Origin: Planctomycetaceae bacterium
GTDB lineage: Bacteria; Planctomycetota; Phycisphaerae; UBA1845; UTPLA1
Assembly (NCBI GenBank): GCA_006969385.1
Contig: CP030884.1
Location: 806,001 to 870,000 of the forward strand
Reading direction: 5' to 3'
Length of the DNA stretch: 64,000 nt
The notes under the pieces are model-generated. The model did not search any database, was not told where the DNA came from, and was given only the letters and a program-made list of their open reading frames with translations. Below, one piece after another: positions 26,985 to 34,985 of this stretch (position 1 is its first letter; every line of letters starts with the position of its first letter). A program made the translations under genes and the position numbers.

Positions 26985-27347
26985 TTATAAACCCATCGCC
27001 CGCGCGATAAGAGTATATCCCATCAGAGCGCCGAACGCTGGCACGATAATGGCGAAGCTAGCGACGCGTCGCCCCCACAGGTCGCGCTGCCGACCGATGA
27101 TTTCGCACAACAAAATCACCAATCCCATCATCGCGAACTTGAACACCAACACACCGCGCATGCCGAACGCCGTAATCACGCGGTCCGCCAGTGGGTTGAC
27201 CTCGCTGCCGCCCAACTCCAGCACGATCATGGTCATGAGAATGTCGAGCGACGACGCCAGCACAAACCACGCATAGTGATTCGGATACCGCACGTGCTCG
27301 TCGGACCAGTTCAAAACAGGATGTCGTACGTCTCGTTCCATCATCAT
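26985..27347 (-). CDS. DUF5658-type small membrane protein
   Basis: A 120-residue protein with three or four membrane spans. The span WFVLASSLDILMTMIVLELG, followed by GSEVNPLADRVI, is the DUF5658 signature ('SxxDxxxTxxxLxxGxxExNPL'). The role is unknown. Three consecutive ATG codons (27347, 27344, 27341) leave the start uncertain; GAGGC lies next to them. It stands alone between divergent and co-directional neighbours, and no promoter is recognised. Confidence 0.75.
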   Translation of the reverse strand: MMMERDVRHPVLNWSDEHVRYPNHYAWFVLASSLDILMTMIVLELGGSEVNPLADRVITAFGMRGVLVFKFAMMGLVILLCEIIGRQRDLWGRRVASFAIIVPAFGALMGYTLIARAMGL

Positions 27348-27637
27348 GCCTCAGCTAGCACCGGCGGCCACCAACATGGACACCGGACGGCGCATTCCGC
27401 TAGTTACGCCGCAAATTGCATGCCACCGACCGAAAAATGCTGATTTGCGTGGTCGGTAACCTAATTTAAGCGTAGGAATTCAGCAGTTTCCGGGTCAATC
27501 TTGCCCCGCGCTCGGCCTTGGCCAATCCGATCCGCCCGGACGATATAGAAAAAGCGGTTGATTCTCCCCAATTGTGGGGTGGGTCGATTCGCGCGCCCAC
27601 GCGATTTGCTAAATACTGTCCTGAAAGGAGCTTACAT

Positions 27638-28921
27638 ATGCCCACCCGTGTTTGCCTCGCCCTCATCCTGCCCGCCGCCCTCGCGGCATTGGCCTGCCAG
27701 AAACCTGTCGAGCCGGTGCCCGTGGCAAAAATTGAAAAAGACTACAACCGCGCGTTGCCGCCGGGGGCCTTCGCGCTCGAGAAGGTCGATCCCGAGGACT
27801 ACCCCGATTTCGGCGATGCGTGGTATCGCGCCAAACGCCTCGGGCTGCGTAAATCCGTCGCCCACAGTCTGGCCTATCTGAAAACCCCGACGAGCAAACA
27901 GTTCTACCCGCTGGGGCCGATCACCCACGAGCGCGTGGTTGCCTCGCTCGAAAAATTTCTTGACCTGCTCGATCAATCCGACACGCCGGAGAAACTCAAC
28001 GATCTGATTGCGCGCAACTTCGACGTGTATCGTTCCATCGGTTGCGATGACGACGGCACCGTGCTGTTCACCGGCTACTACTCGCCCATCTTCGAAGGCA
28101 GCCGCCAGCGTACCGACCGCTTCAAGTTCCCGCTCTACAAGTTGCCCAAAGGCATCGAGAAGGATAGGTACGGCGAAGTCATCGGCGGCCCCTGGAAAGA
28201 GCGCAAAGACATCGAAGGCGACGTCGGGCTCGTCGGTTCCGAACTCGTGTGGCTCGAAGATCGCTTTGAGGCGTACGTTCTCTCCGTACAAGGCTCCGGC
28301 TTTATTCGCCTGCCCAACGGCGAGTTGTACGAAATCGGTTACGCCGGCAACAACGGACACGACTACACGCCCATCGGTCACATGCTCGTCTCCGACGGTC
28401 ACATCGATAAGCACAAGCTCTCGCTGGCGACGATGATCAAATACTTCAAGGATCATCCCGAAGATATGGACAAATATCTATTTGCCAATAAGCGCTACAT
28501 CTTCTTTAAAGATGTTGGTGGCGGACCGTTCGGCTGCTTGGGCCAGCCGGTGACCTCCGAGTTTTCGGTTGCAACGGATAAAGACATCTTCCCGCGCGGC
28601 GCTTTGGCGTTCGTCGACACCAATGCACCCAACGGCGAACAGCGGCGCACCTCATTTCGCAGTTTCGTGCTCGATCAGGATCGCGGCGCGGCCATTCGCG
28701 CGCCGGGCCGCTGCGATATCTACATGGGCGTCGGTGAAGAAGCCGGTAAGAAGGCCGGCTGGACCTATAGCGAAGGGCACCTGTATTACCTGCTTTGCAA
28801 AGACGCCCCGCTACCCAGCGGCGATCTGGCCGACGCCGCCGAAGCGCCGCCACTGCCAAAGCCGCGCAAAGCGCGGGAGGTCGACGAGCGGTTGATTATT
28901 GAGAAGACGAGCGGACAGTAA
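27638..28921 (+). CDS. mltA: Membrane-bound lytic murein transglycosylase A
   Basis: MltA cleaves peptidoglycan glycan strands to 1,6-anhydro-muropeptides in the periplasm. The 427-residue product starts at an ATG with AAAGGAG 7 bases upstream. A signal peptide ends LAALAC, so Cys20 may be lipidated. The MltA domain shows LFTGYYSPIFEGSRQRTD and VQGSGFIRLPNGELYEIGYAG. The 3D domain shows FVDTNAP, FVLDQDRGAAIRAPGRCDIYMG with the catalytic Asp near 360. Its presence means this organism makes peptidoglycan. An intrinsic terminator follows. The frame upstream of 27638 is not coding. Confidence 0.93.
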   Translation: MPTRVCLALILPAALAALACQKPVEPVPVAKIEKDYNRALPPGAFALEKVDPEDYPDFGDAWYRAKRLGLRKSVAHSLAYLKTPTSKQFYPLGPITHERVVASLEKFLDLLDQSDTPEKLNDLIARNFDVYRSIGCDDDGTVLFTGYYSPIFEGSRQRTDRFKFPLYKLPKGIEKDRYGEVIGGPWKERKDIEGDVGLVGSELVWLEDRFEAYVLSVQGSGFIRLPNGELYEIGYAGNNGHDYTPIGHMLVSDGHIDKHKLSLATMIKYFKDHPEDMDKYLFANKRYIFFKDVGGGPFGCLGQPVTSEFSVATDKDIFPRGALAFVDTNAPNGEQRRTSFRSFVLDQDRGAAIRAPGRCDIYMGVGEEAGKKAGWTYSEGHLYYLLCKDAPLPSGDLADAAEAPPLPKPRKAREVDERLIIEKTSGQ

Positions 28922-28962
28922 GACGCGCACGCGAAGATCTGAGTTGTGTCCGTAATAAACTT

Positions 28963-28997
28963 TAAGCCCGGCGTTTCTCTGAAACGCCGGGCTTTTC
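28963..28997 (+). terminator. Intrinsic terminator after mltA
   Basis: Perfect arms AAGCCCGGCGTTTC and GAAACGCCGGGCTT with a 3-base loop (TCT) are followed by TTTCC. It starts 42 bases after the stop codon. Confidence 0.92.
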
Positions 28998-29017
28998 CAT
29001 CTAACTATTCGTAGCGC

Positions 29018-29383
29018 GGGTGCCCCATGTTGGTACTCCAACATGGAGTCGCAAATCTTCGCCCAGATGGCGCGGGTGCCATGCCGACCCAAACGCGGTG
29101 AGCTTGTGCGTCGACAGATCGGTCACCAACGTCGGCACTACTCGAACGCGAGACCAATACGAAGGTCGGCATGCTCCGAACACGAAGGTGTACCGTCCCA
29201 AATATGTGATTCAGTAGTAGAGTAATGGTAGTCGATATAGGCGGCTGTCTATTATTGTTGTATGCGCGCGTCTCAGGCATGCCGACCTTATGTATTGGTT
29301 GTTTGTTGGGGCGATTGCACACATGGCTAGGTGACAACGGATAAATTACATCAACTCGGTTAGGTCGGCATGGCACCCGGCGC
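29018..29383. repeat. Palindromic element, MITE-like, with nested inverted repeats
   Basis: A small palindrome GGGTGCCCCATGTTGG...CCAACATGG opens at 29018. A larger structure follows. Outer arms are GCGCGGGTGCCATGCCGACC near 29071-29090 and its complement GGTCGGCATGGCACCCG near 29363-29379. Inner arms are CCAATACGAAGGTCGGCATG near 29154-29174 and GCATGCCGACCTTATG near 29281-29297. The interior encodes nothing plausible. It ends where the homology of the PAP2 gene resumes. Confidence 0.75.
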
Positions 29384-29431
29384 GCCTTACAAGAGCCGGG
29401 CGCGCCGGCGTCGCCCATCGGCCCGCCGTGG

Positions 29432-29920
29432 GTGGAAAATATGGCGCGCGATTGGACGGCGTTGGGCAGCTTTAGCGTGCTCGCCATCATAAGCATCCTC
29501 GTCGCCGGGTTTCTCGCGCTCATGCGTCAATGGGCGTCGGTCGTGTTACTCACGTTTACCATCGTCGGCGGCACGTTGGCAACTAATGCGCTCAAACTCG
29601 GCTTCGATCGACCGCGCCCCGACCTAACGCCGCACGGCGACTTGGTGCACACCGCGAGCTTTCCCAGCGGGCACGCCATGATGGCCGCAACGGTATATCT
29701 AACGCTCGGCGTTTTATTGGCGCGCAGTCTAACAAGCCGCAGACGGCACGTATTCGTTATCTGCGGAGCGATTTGCCTATCGCTATTGATCGGGTTCAGC
29801 CGCATCTATCTCGGCGTGCACTGGCCCTCGGACGTGCTCGGCGGTTGGGCCGCTGGGGCGACCTGGGCGAGCCTCGCATGGCTCGTGGCGAGATGGTGGT
29901 CGCGCCATCGACAGTTGTAA
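29432..29920 (+). CDS. PAP2 phosphatase, N-terminally truncated by a palindromic element
   Basis: A 162-residue membrane protein starting at GTG 29432. The PAP2 acid-phosphatase motifs are intact: KLGFDRPRP (KxxxxxxRP), FPSGHA (PSGH) and SRIYLGVHWPSD (SRxxxGxHxxxD). Such enzymes remove phosphate from lipid phosphates such as undecaprenyl pyrophosphate or phosphatidate. The frame stays open upstream to 29345 and reads EPGAPASPIGPPWVENMARD, which looks like the family's periplasmic loop before this point. The first membrane span or two are missing, replaced by the palindromic element at 29071-29379. No Shine-Dalgarno precedes the GTG, so it may be a pseudogene. Confidence 0.7.
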   Translation: MENMARDWTALGSFSVLAIISILVAGFLALMRQWASVVLLTFTIVGGTLATNALKLGFDRPRPDLTPHGDLVHTASFPSGHAMMAATVYLTLGVLLARSLTSRRRHVFVICGAICLSLLIGFSRIYLGVHWPSDVLGGWAAGATWASLAWLVARWWSRHRQL

Positions 29921-29945
29921 GCACGGCGAAAACGACTACCGTCGA

Positions 29946-30743
29946 TCATCGTTCGCTTTCGGTGTCATCGCTACCCGCTTCTTCTTCCAGCGCTTCTTTT
30001 TGTTTGCGCTCTTCGCGATCCTGCTCGGCCACGGCCGCCGAGTGGGCCATGTGGCCGGCGGCGTCGCTCCGCCGTTCGTCCAAGTCGGCCAACGCATCGG
30101 CGCGACCGTAAAGCCAAAGCACGAAACCCGGCTTGATCTCGGTATCGCCCGTCGGCGCGCCGAAGTACTTACCGCCCGGCGTTTGCACGCCCAATACCAC
30201 GATGCCCTCATCGCGTAGGCGCAGCTCCGCCAACTTGCGATTGACGAGCCAACCATCCGGGTCGGCCAGTAACTCGGCAATCTGATAGTCACCGCCCAAA
30301 TGCAAAATGCCCGAGTAATCGCGCACGTCGATGTCGGTGTACCTTTTCAACAAGTAGCTAACAAATTTCGAGATGCGTTTGTCGAGCCAATGGCTTTGCG
30401 CCGCCGTCCATAACGCTGCAATGCCAATGACGATCAACACCAACCGCCACCACCAACTGCCCGCGTCGTCGGTGCGCACGAATGTCAGTATCGCTGAACT
30501 CAACACCGTTACGATGCCCGCGTTACCCACGAGCATCAATAACATCAGGATCTTTCGCCGCACCGGATGATTGACGACCTTTTCCGCTTCCTGCGTCGTA
30601 TAGCCCACGCCCGTTAGCGCCGAGCGCGCTTGGAAGCGCGCCGCCTCGCGCGACAAGCCCGTGTGCGCCAGCGCGACCGTGGCGACGCGCGTGACCAGCA
30701 ATGACACCGTTAGAACGAGAATAAGTGAGATAGCAGCAATCAT
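29946..30743 (-). CDS. Membrane protein with TrkA-C (RCK_C) domain
   Basis: A 265-residue protein. Membrane spans lie at about 2-22, 63-85 and 95-115. A TrkA-C-type domain covers about 145-225: ELLADPDGWLVNRKLAELRLRDEGIVVLGVQT and KPGFVLWLYGRADAL. This fold senses nucleotides or ions in potassium transporters and channels. No ion pore or Rossmann (TrkA-N) domain is present, so it is not a full transporter. The C-terminal 40 residues are charged (EERKQKEALEEEAG). Function unknown. Confidence 0.75.
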   Translation of the reverse strand: MIAAISLILVLTVSLLVTRVATVALAHTGLSREAARFQARSALTGVGYTTQEAEKVVNHPVRRKILMLLMLVGNAGIVTVLSSAILTFVRTDDAGSWWWRLVLIVIGIAALWTAAQSHWLDKRISKFVSYLLKRYTDIDVRDYSGILHLGGDYQIAELLADPDGWLVNRKLAELRLRDEGIVVLGVQTPGGKYFGAPTGDTEIKPGFVLWLYGRADALADLDERRSDAAGHMAHSAAVAEQDREERKQKEALEEEAGSDDTESER

Positions 30744-31063
30744 GAATTATTAAGTAGGGTCCGCATTGCCGACCATCTTCCGGCGATGTCGATCTTCATG
30801 ATGGACTTAATGGACGCCAAAGCATGTGGATTTCGTTATGCAATCACATCGCACGGTAATTGGTCCGCGGTGCGAACCCTACGATATGACCTTCTCTCTT
30901 CAAACTTAACGCAGCAATCGCAACAATCACCGCCGTTCGTGACGCTTGCAATAACGTTCCCGAAACACACGCGGCCCCGGGATCGACGATCAATCCCCGA
31001 GGCCGCATGGTTATTTACGTTGACTGAATCGAAAAACGGCGATGGCCTCAGACACGCATCCGG
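30744..31063. other. Gap without a supported gene
   Basis: In this 320-base gap between two minus-strand genes I see only a hairpin at about 30976-31003 (GCGGCCCCGGGAT...ATCCCCGAGGCCGC) that could end the gene at 31064 on the minus strand, though it lacks a good T run. A plus-strand frame of 93 residues has no Shine-Dalgarno and no protein-like pattern. Confidence 0.5.
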
Positions 31064-31534
31064 CTAATTCGACTCGTACGAAATCGACACATCGAAGTTG
31101 GAGCCGACAGCCGACGCGGTAAACGTCAGCACGATCGTGTCGCCACAATTGAAATCGCTGCCGTCACGCAACACGTCGGAACGGGTATCCGGCCCGACGC
31201 CTCCGATCACCTGAAGATTCGCGTCGTCGAGTAGGAACGCCTGCAAATCATCGCAATCGCGCGAAAGCGAACTCGTGCCGCCCGACGAAACGGAAAACGC
31301 GATCTCAGTGCCGAGTTCCTCGATTAATTCTTCCGTCGTGTTTTGCTCGTCATCGATAATCACGCGGCCTTCGATGTCGAAATCGGTGTTGTTCACGAAG
31401 CGCACCGACGTCGTACTGGGGCCGAGCAGATTACCCAAAAGGCTGACGATGCCGGTATCGCAACCTGCCGATGCAAATAGGCCCGCGGCCAATATCGATC
31501 CGATCAGCGGTCGCGTTACGGTGGTTCTCTTCAC
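31064..31534 (-). CDS. Lipoprotein with beta-rich domain shared with the GACC-repeat protein
   Basis: A 156-residue protein starting at a GTG with AGGAG upstream. A signal peptide ends ASAGC (lipobox, Cys near 25). The mature part opens with TSVRFVNNTDFDIEGRVII and ends FNCGDTIVLTFTASAVGSNF, the same opening and closing pattern as residues 45-145 of the 1032-residue protein at 3739-6837. It thus appears to be a free-standing copy of that N-terminal domain. Role unknown. It is followed on the same strand by two other small exported or coiled-coil genes read in the same direction. Confidence 0.72.
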   Translation of the reverse strand: MKRTTVTRPLIGSILAAGLFASAGCDTGIVSLLGNLLGPSTTSVRFVNNTDFDIEGRVIIDDEQNTTEELIEELGTEIAFSVSSGGTSSLSRDCDDLQAFLLDDANLQVIGGVGPDTRSDVLRDGSDFNCGDTIVLTFTASAVGSNFDVSISYESN

Positions 31535-31635
31535 TTGATTTCTCCTATGCGGTTTGGCGAGGCTACATGCCTTAATTCTGCACGGTTGGTCCGCGCGTTC
31601 TCGAAAATTACGTCAACGATCGACGGGGTTTGCGA

Positions 31636-31824
31636 TCAGGATCCTTCCTTGATCTTATCGACCGTGTCTTCCACTTCATCGCCGACTTCGTCCACGACAT
31701 CTTCCAAATCATTGGACGCATCCGACTCGCACGAGAGCTTACAGCCCGTCGCACCGAACGGCAGCGTCAACAACAAAAACATGGTAAGGAAGTAAGCGAG
31801 TGATTTCTTCATTTGGCGATACAT
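31636..31824 (-). CDS. Small lipoprotein
   Basis: A 62-residue protein. GAGGAG lies 8 bases before the ATG at 31824. The signal peptide (FLTMFLLLTLPFGATGC) has a lipobox-like end at Cys28. The mature part is short, acidic and heptad-like (DVVDEVGDEVEDTVDKI), predicted to form one amphipathic helix, somewhat like entericidin or Lpp-type envelope peptides. No family is named. It is 100 bases downstream of the coiled-coil protein gene at 31924-32220 and probably transcribed with it. Confidence 0.72.
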   Translation of the reverse strand: MYRQMKKSLAYFLTMFLLLTLPFGATGCKLSCESDASNDLEDVVDEVGDEVEDTVDKIKEGS

Positions 31825-31923
31825 AATGTTCTCCTCGTTTCAAAAACGATTTTGCATCGCATCCTTGCCGCCCAAATAACCTGCCGTCGGTGACGGCAAT
31901 ATCGATTGTTTATTCAGAGCTGC

Positions 31924-32220
31924 TTATTTCGACAACTTGGTTTTGATGTCGCCGTACAAGCGGTTGATTTCGTCGAGACCCGCATCGGCGTAAGCCTTTG
32001 CCGCCGTCATCTTCTCGTTCGAGTCGTCCTTCAATTCGTTGAGCCGTGCATTGATTTCAGCAAGCCGCTGTTTGGCTTTGGCGGACAGTTCGGCGCAATC
32101 TTTGCGGGTACCTTCGCTGGCGTCGGCCAACTTGGCTTCAATTTCTTTGACCTTTGCTTCGGCCTGACGAATCTTGGCCGTCGCTTCAGCTTTGTACGTG
32201 TCGTAGGTTTTTGCACTCAT
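31924..32220 (-). CDS. Small coiled-coil protein (sll1863-like)
   Basis: A 98-residue protein starting at the ATG at 32220, which has AAGGAG 8 bases upstream; the longer frame lacks such a site. It is almost entirely one Ala/Lys/Glu heptad-repeat helix (YKAEATAKIRQAEAKVKEIE... INARLNELKDD). This resembles the sll1863-type stress proteins, often found beside small lipoproteins and GreA/Rnk-like genes. There is no signal peptide, so it is probably cytoplasmic. Function unknown. Confidence 0.72.
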   Translation of the reverse strand: MSAKTYDTYKAEATAKIRQAEAKVKEIEAKLADASEGTRKDCAELSAKAKQRLAEINARLNELKDDSNEKMTAAKAYADAGLDEINRLYGDIKTKLSK

Positions 32221-32531
32221 AGTTCTGCTCCTTATTCTTTGATGCTCCATTCGCTTCCGAACTTCCGCCCCCACATGCGGGGCCGAAACCCGATCCGCGA
32301 GAACGGAGGCGAACGCCAAATCGACGACCGCCACCGCCGTTGCGGCGTTGTGTATAGTCGGGGAATTAGTTAACGAATGGACTCATCGCTTTCACCATTT
32401 ACAGAATAGGCCGGAGATTAAAAAGCACATTAAAAAGCGCCTGAATAACCATTTAACTCGTTATTCGGCACGAATTTATGGTGCGTCGCTCATCATTCCC
32501 GCGCGGCGTGCCATATCAGCTTCGTATTTCC
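32221..32531. other. Gap without a supported gene
   Basis: This 311-base gap lies upstream of the coiled-coil gene and downstream of the sugar dehydrogenase gene, both on the minus strand. It contains an inverted repeat GAATAACC...GGTTATTC-like at about 32443-32474. No promoter box or gene could be assigned. Confidence 0.4.
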
Positions 32532-33782
32532 TTACTGCGGCATCAGGCGGTAAATGTTGAACTCGGTGCTGATGTATATGATTCCGTCCGGCCCAAAAAC
32601 CAGATCATTCATACCGCCGGGAATGCCCGCCGCAAATTCCTGCTTATCCACCACAAACGTGCGATCGCCAGATAATAAGAATCGATCGATGGTGCCGGTC
32701 TCAAAATACGCAACGAACAGCTGGTCTTTGAATTCCGCGCCGTACGTTTCACCCGGGTTAAACATAACGCCGGTCGGTGCAACGTTGATACCGACGAGTG
32801 GTTCGGTGTATTCCGGCGTGGCGGCGGCAAAGGCCATTTCTTCATCGGTATCGGCGCCGCCTTGCACGATCGGCCAGCCATAGTTCTTACCGGCTTCAAC
32901 GAGATTCAATTCATCGGGACCGGCACCGTTCTCCGGGCCATATAGCAAGCCGCTGATCGGATCGAAGGTAAAATCGAACGTGTTGCGCAGACCGATGGCA
33001 AAGCTCAGCTTGTCGCCGCCATACGGGTTATCCGCCGGGATCGATCCATCCTTATTCATGCGGATCATCTTCCCGGCCAATATCGCCGGATCTTGCGATT
33101 CCTCGTTCTCAAACGTATTTAGACGTCTGTCTCCGATCGACACGTACAACTTTCCGTCTGGCCCGAAGACCAAGCTGCCACCTTCGTGGCCGGGTAAGGG
33201 GCTGGTCGAGTCGAGGCTGCGAATCAGCGTTTCGCTACCGGGCACCAGCGCGAGGCCGTCGAGCGTAATTCGAATCACGCGGAACTCGGTGCGCGAGAAG
33301 ACGTTATCCAGCGGAATATCATTCGCCGTGAAGCCGAGGTATACAAACCCGTTGGTTTCAAAATCGGGATCGAGTGCCAACCCCAGCAAGCCCGAATCCC
33401 CCAAGTTAGCGACCGGCGCATCGAAGATCGGCGCTGCCATCAACGTACCTTCGGCACTGACGGCGCGCAAGCGCCCCGTATCTTTCTCGGTGTAAAGCAA
33501 CGTGCCATCCGGCAGGAACGCCATCGCCACCGGATACGCCGCATCGGCCACGAACGTTTCCAACGTCAGCGGCACCTCCGACATAAACGGCCCAGGGTCG
33601 TCCGGTCGCCCCACGACAAACAAGTTGATAAAAGCGGCGGGCTCCGAACCGCAACTGGCCAACATTAGCCCGACCGTAAACACCAGCCAGCGCCCGGCGC
33701 GCCGTCGAACGGCCGCCATTAACGAAAACTTCGGGGCCGAACGCTCACGCGTTGCCTGAGTTTGAGATGTGCAGTTTGCCAT
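32532..33782 (-). CDS. PQQ-dependent sugar dehydrogenase-like lipoprotein
   Basis: A 416-residue protein of the soluble aldose dehydrogenase (YliI/Asd, GSDH) family. The signal peptide ends LMLASCGS, so it is probably lipid-anchored in the periplasm. The six-bladed propeller shows YPVAMAFLPDGTLLYTEKDTGRL, GLLGLALDPDF, HEGGSLVFGPDGKLYVSIGD (His for catalysis), AIGLRNTFDFTFDP, GPDELNLVEAGKNYGWP and GLNDLVFGPDG-like GMNDLVFGPDG. Relatives oxidise sugars with PQQ, though many family members may not use it. The start at 33782 is uncertain; a later ATG at 33716 is possible. Confidence 0.88.
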   Translation of the reverse strand: MANCTSQTQATRERSAPKFSLMAAVRRRAGRWLVFTVGLMLASCGSEPAAFINLFVVGRPDDPGPFMSEVPLTLETFVADAAYPVAMAFLPDGTLLYTEKDTGRLRAVSAEGTLMAAPIFDAPVANLGDSGLLGLALDPDFETNGFVYLGFTANDIPLDNVFSRTEFRVIRITLDGLALVPGSETLIRSLDSTSPLPGHEGGSLVFGPDGKLYVSIGDRRLNTFENEESQDPAILAGKMIRMNKDGSIPADNPYGGDKLSFAIGLRNTFDFTFDPISGLLYGPENGAGPDELNLVEAGKNYGWPIVQGGADTDEEMAFAAATPEYTEPLVGINVAPTGVMFNPGETYGAEFKDQLFVAYFETGTIDRFLLSGDRTFVVDKQEFAAGIPGGMNDLVFGPDGIIYISTEFNIYRLMPQ

Positions 33783-33854
33783 GCGTCTTATCTTTAATTA
33801 TCGAGAGGGGTCTGTCGTTTCAAGCGAGTTTCCATTGAGCGAGCCAGCGCGGCT

Positions 33855-34592
33855 TTACTCCGCCGTGGCGAGCATCTCTTCAATCACACGCACCGCAACG
33901 GCGCTCGAATCGGAATCCGCCGGGTACAACACCACCGTATAGTTGCGCCCGAACTCAAAATCATCGGCATTCGCCGTCCAATACGGTACGCCGCCACCGG
34001 CGGGTTGAATCGTCAGCGCTGTGAGGTCGGTCACGCGCACCAAATCGCTTTGCGCGGGGTAACCGATCGGATCGATCAGCGCATCGGTGCCGTTCATCAA
34101 CTCGACATCACCGACGCCGTTGAACGCGTGTACCACGCGAATCCCGACCGAACCATCTTCGACCGCCGATTCGCTTTCTTTAATGAGAATGAAACTCAGC
34201 GCACCCGACGGCCCGGCGAGAATAACCGAACTAAACGTGTTTTCGGGGAACTTCAGGATGCGCTCGGCAATAATCGTCTCGTCGGTCTCGGCCCCGGCCA
34301 TGACCACGCGCATGTTGCGCTCACCGTCATTGATGGCTGAAAACGCGCTAAGGTCACCGAGCGATAAATCGCGCCAAAAAGGGAACAACCGATTCCAGAC
34401 GTCGACTTGTCCCAGATCGGGGCTGGCATGCATAAAGCGCGCGTTGCCGACCTCGAAACCCGGAAAACCGGGAATCACAAAATAATCGCCCAGGCTCTGA
34501 TCGCATCCGCTGCTAACCGCAGCGAGTGCCGCGACCGTGAACAGCGCAAGCGCGCTGCGATACCGACGCGTGATAGGTGAATTCCGTTTCAT
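33855..34592 (-). CDS. DUF4397-domain lipoprotein
   Basis: A 245-residue protein with a signal peptide ending SSGC (Cys30). The domain opens NARFMHASPDLGQVDVW, continues NDGERNMRVVMAGAETDETI, and has a second similar unit from VGIRVVHAFNGVGDVELMNG. DUF4397 proteins are secreted beta-sandwich repeats of unknown role ('lungs-like' RxxHxSPDAPxVDV units). It is separated by 73 bases from the sugar dehydrogenase gene on the same strand, so both may be co-transcribed as envelope proteins. Confidence 0.82.
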   Translation of the reverse strand: MKRNSPITRRYRSALALFTVAALAAVSSGCDQSLGDYFVIPGFPGFEVGNARFMHASPDLGQVDVWNRLFPFWRDLSLGDLSAFSAINDGERNMRVVMAGAETDETIIAERILKFPENTFSSVILAGPSGALSFILIKESESAVEDGSVGIRVVHAFNGVGDVELMNGTDALIDPIGYPAQSDLVRVTDLTALTIQPAGGGVPYWTANADDFEFGRNYTVVLYPADSDSSAVAVRVIEEMLATAE

Positions 34593-34653
34593 CGACGGCT
34601 ATCCTAGGCCCGCGCCGTCATCCGCTCAAGGCAAACGGTGTATTGGTGTGCGC

Positions 34654-34681
34654 ATAAAAAAAGGAGCGCGAAGCTCCTTAA
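34654..34681 (-). terminator. Intrinsic terminator after the 34-residue membrane protein gene
   Basis: On the minus strand, arms AAGGAGC and GCTCCTT with a short TTCGC loop are followed by TTTTTTT. It begins 34 bases past the stop at 34716. Confidence 0.88.
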
Positions 34682-34715
34682 TAACGTACGGCTGTTTCTG
34701 CTCTGACCGTCGGCC

Positions 34716-34820
34716 TTACAGCGCGCCCGAAGACACGCCCAAGGCTACGAGCAAGTACTCGATCAACACGACCGGCCAAGCCAGCAATCCCAAGAATCCG
34801 AAACTTAGCAAAATAAACAT
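34716..34820 (-). CDS. 34-residue membrane peptide
   Basis: This short frame reads MFILLSFGFLGLLAWPVVLI followed by EYLLVALGVSSGAL, one membrane span with a short tail. It has its own Shine-Dalgarno (GAGAGGAG, 6 bases before the ATG) and its own intrinsic terminator, which together support a real gene despite its size. No family is known to me. It lies between the DUF4397 gene and the divergent GT39-like gene. Confidence 0.7.
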   Translation of the reverse strand: MFILLSFGFLGLLAWPVVLIEYLLVALGVSSGAL

Positions 34821-34985
34821 ACAGCACTCCTCTCGTGTGCAACGGGTCTGGCCCGCCGTCAGGGTTTACCGAACCGAGCAAGGGAGCGCGGCAACGCTTA
34901 CTCCCCGCGTGGAACGATTATACCGGTTCGACCGCAACGCCCCAACGCGGTGCGCATGCACGACCGATCCGATAGTGAGAACCGC

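Noticed and set aside
27632..28456. 274-residue frame antisense to mltA
   Set aside because: Shadow of a recognised family on the other strand.
30786..31067. 93-residue plus-strand frame
   Set aside because: No Shine-Dalgarno, no protein-like pattern, and it overlaps the end of a lipoprotein gene.
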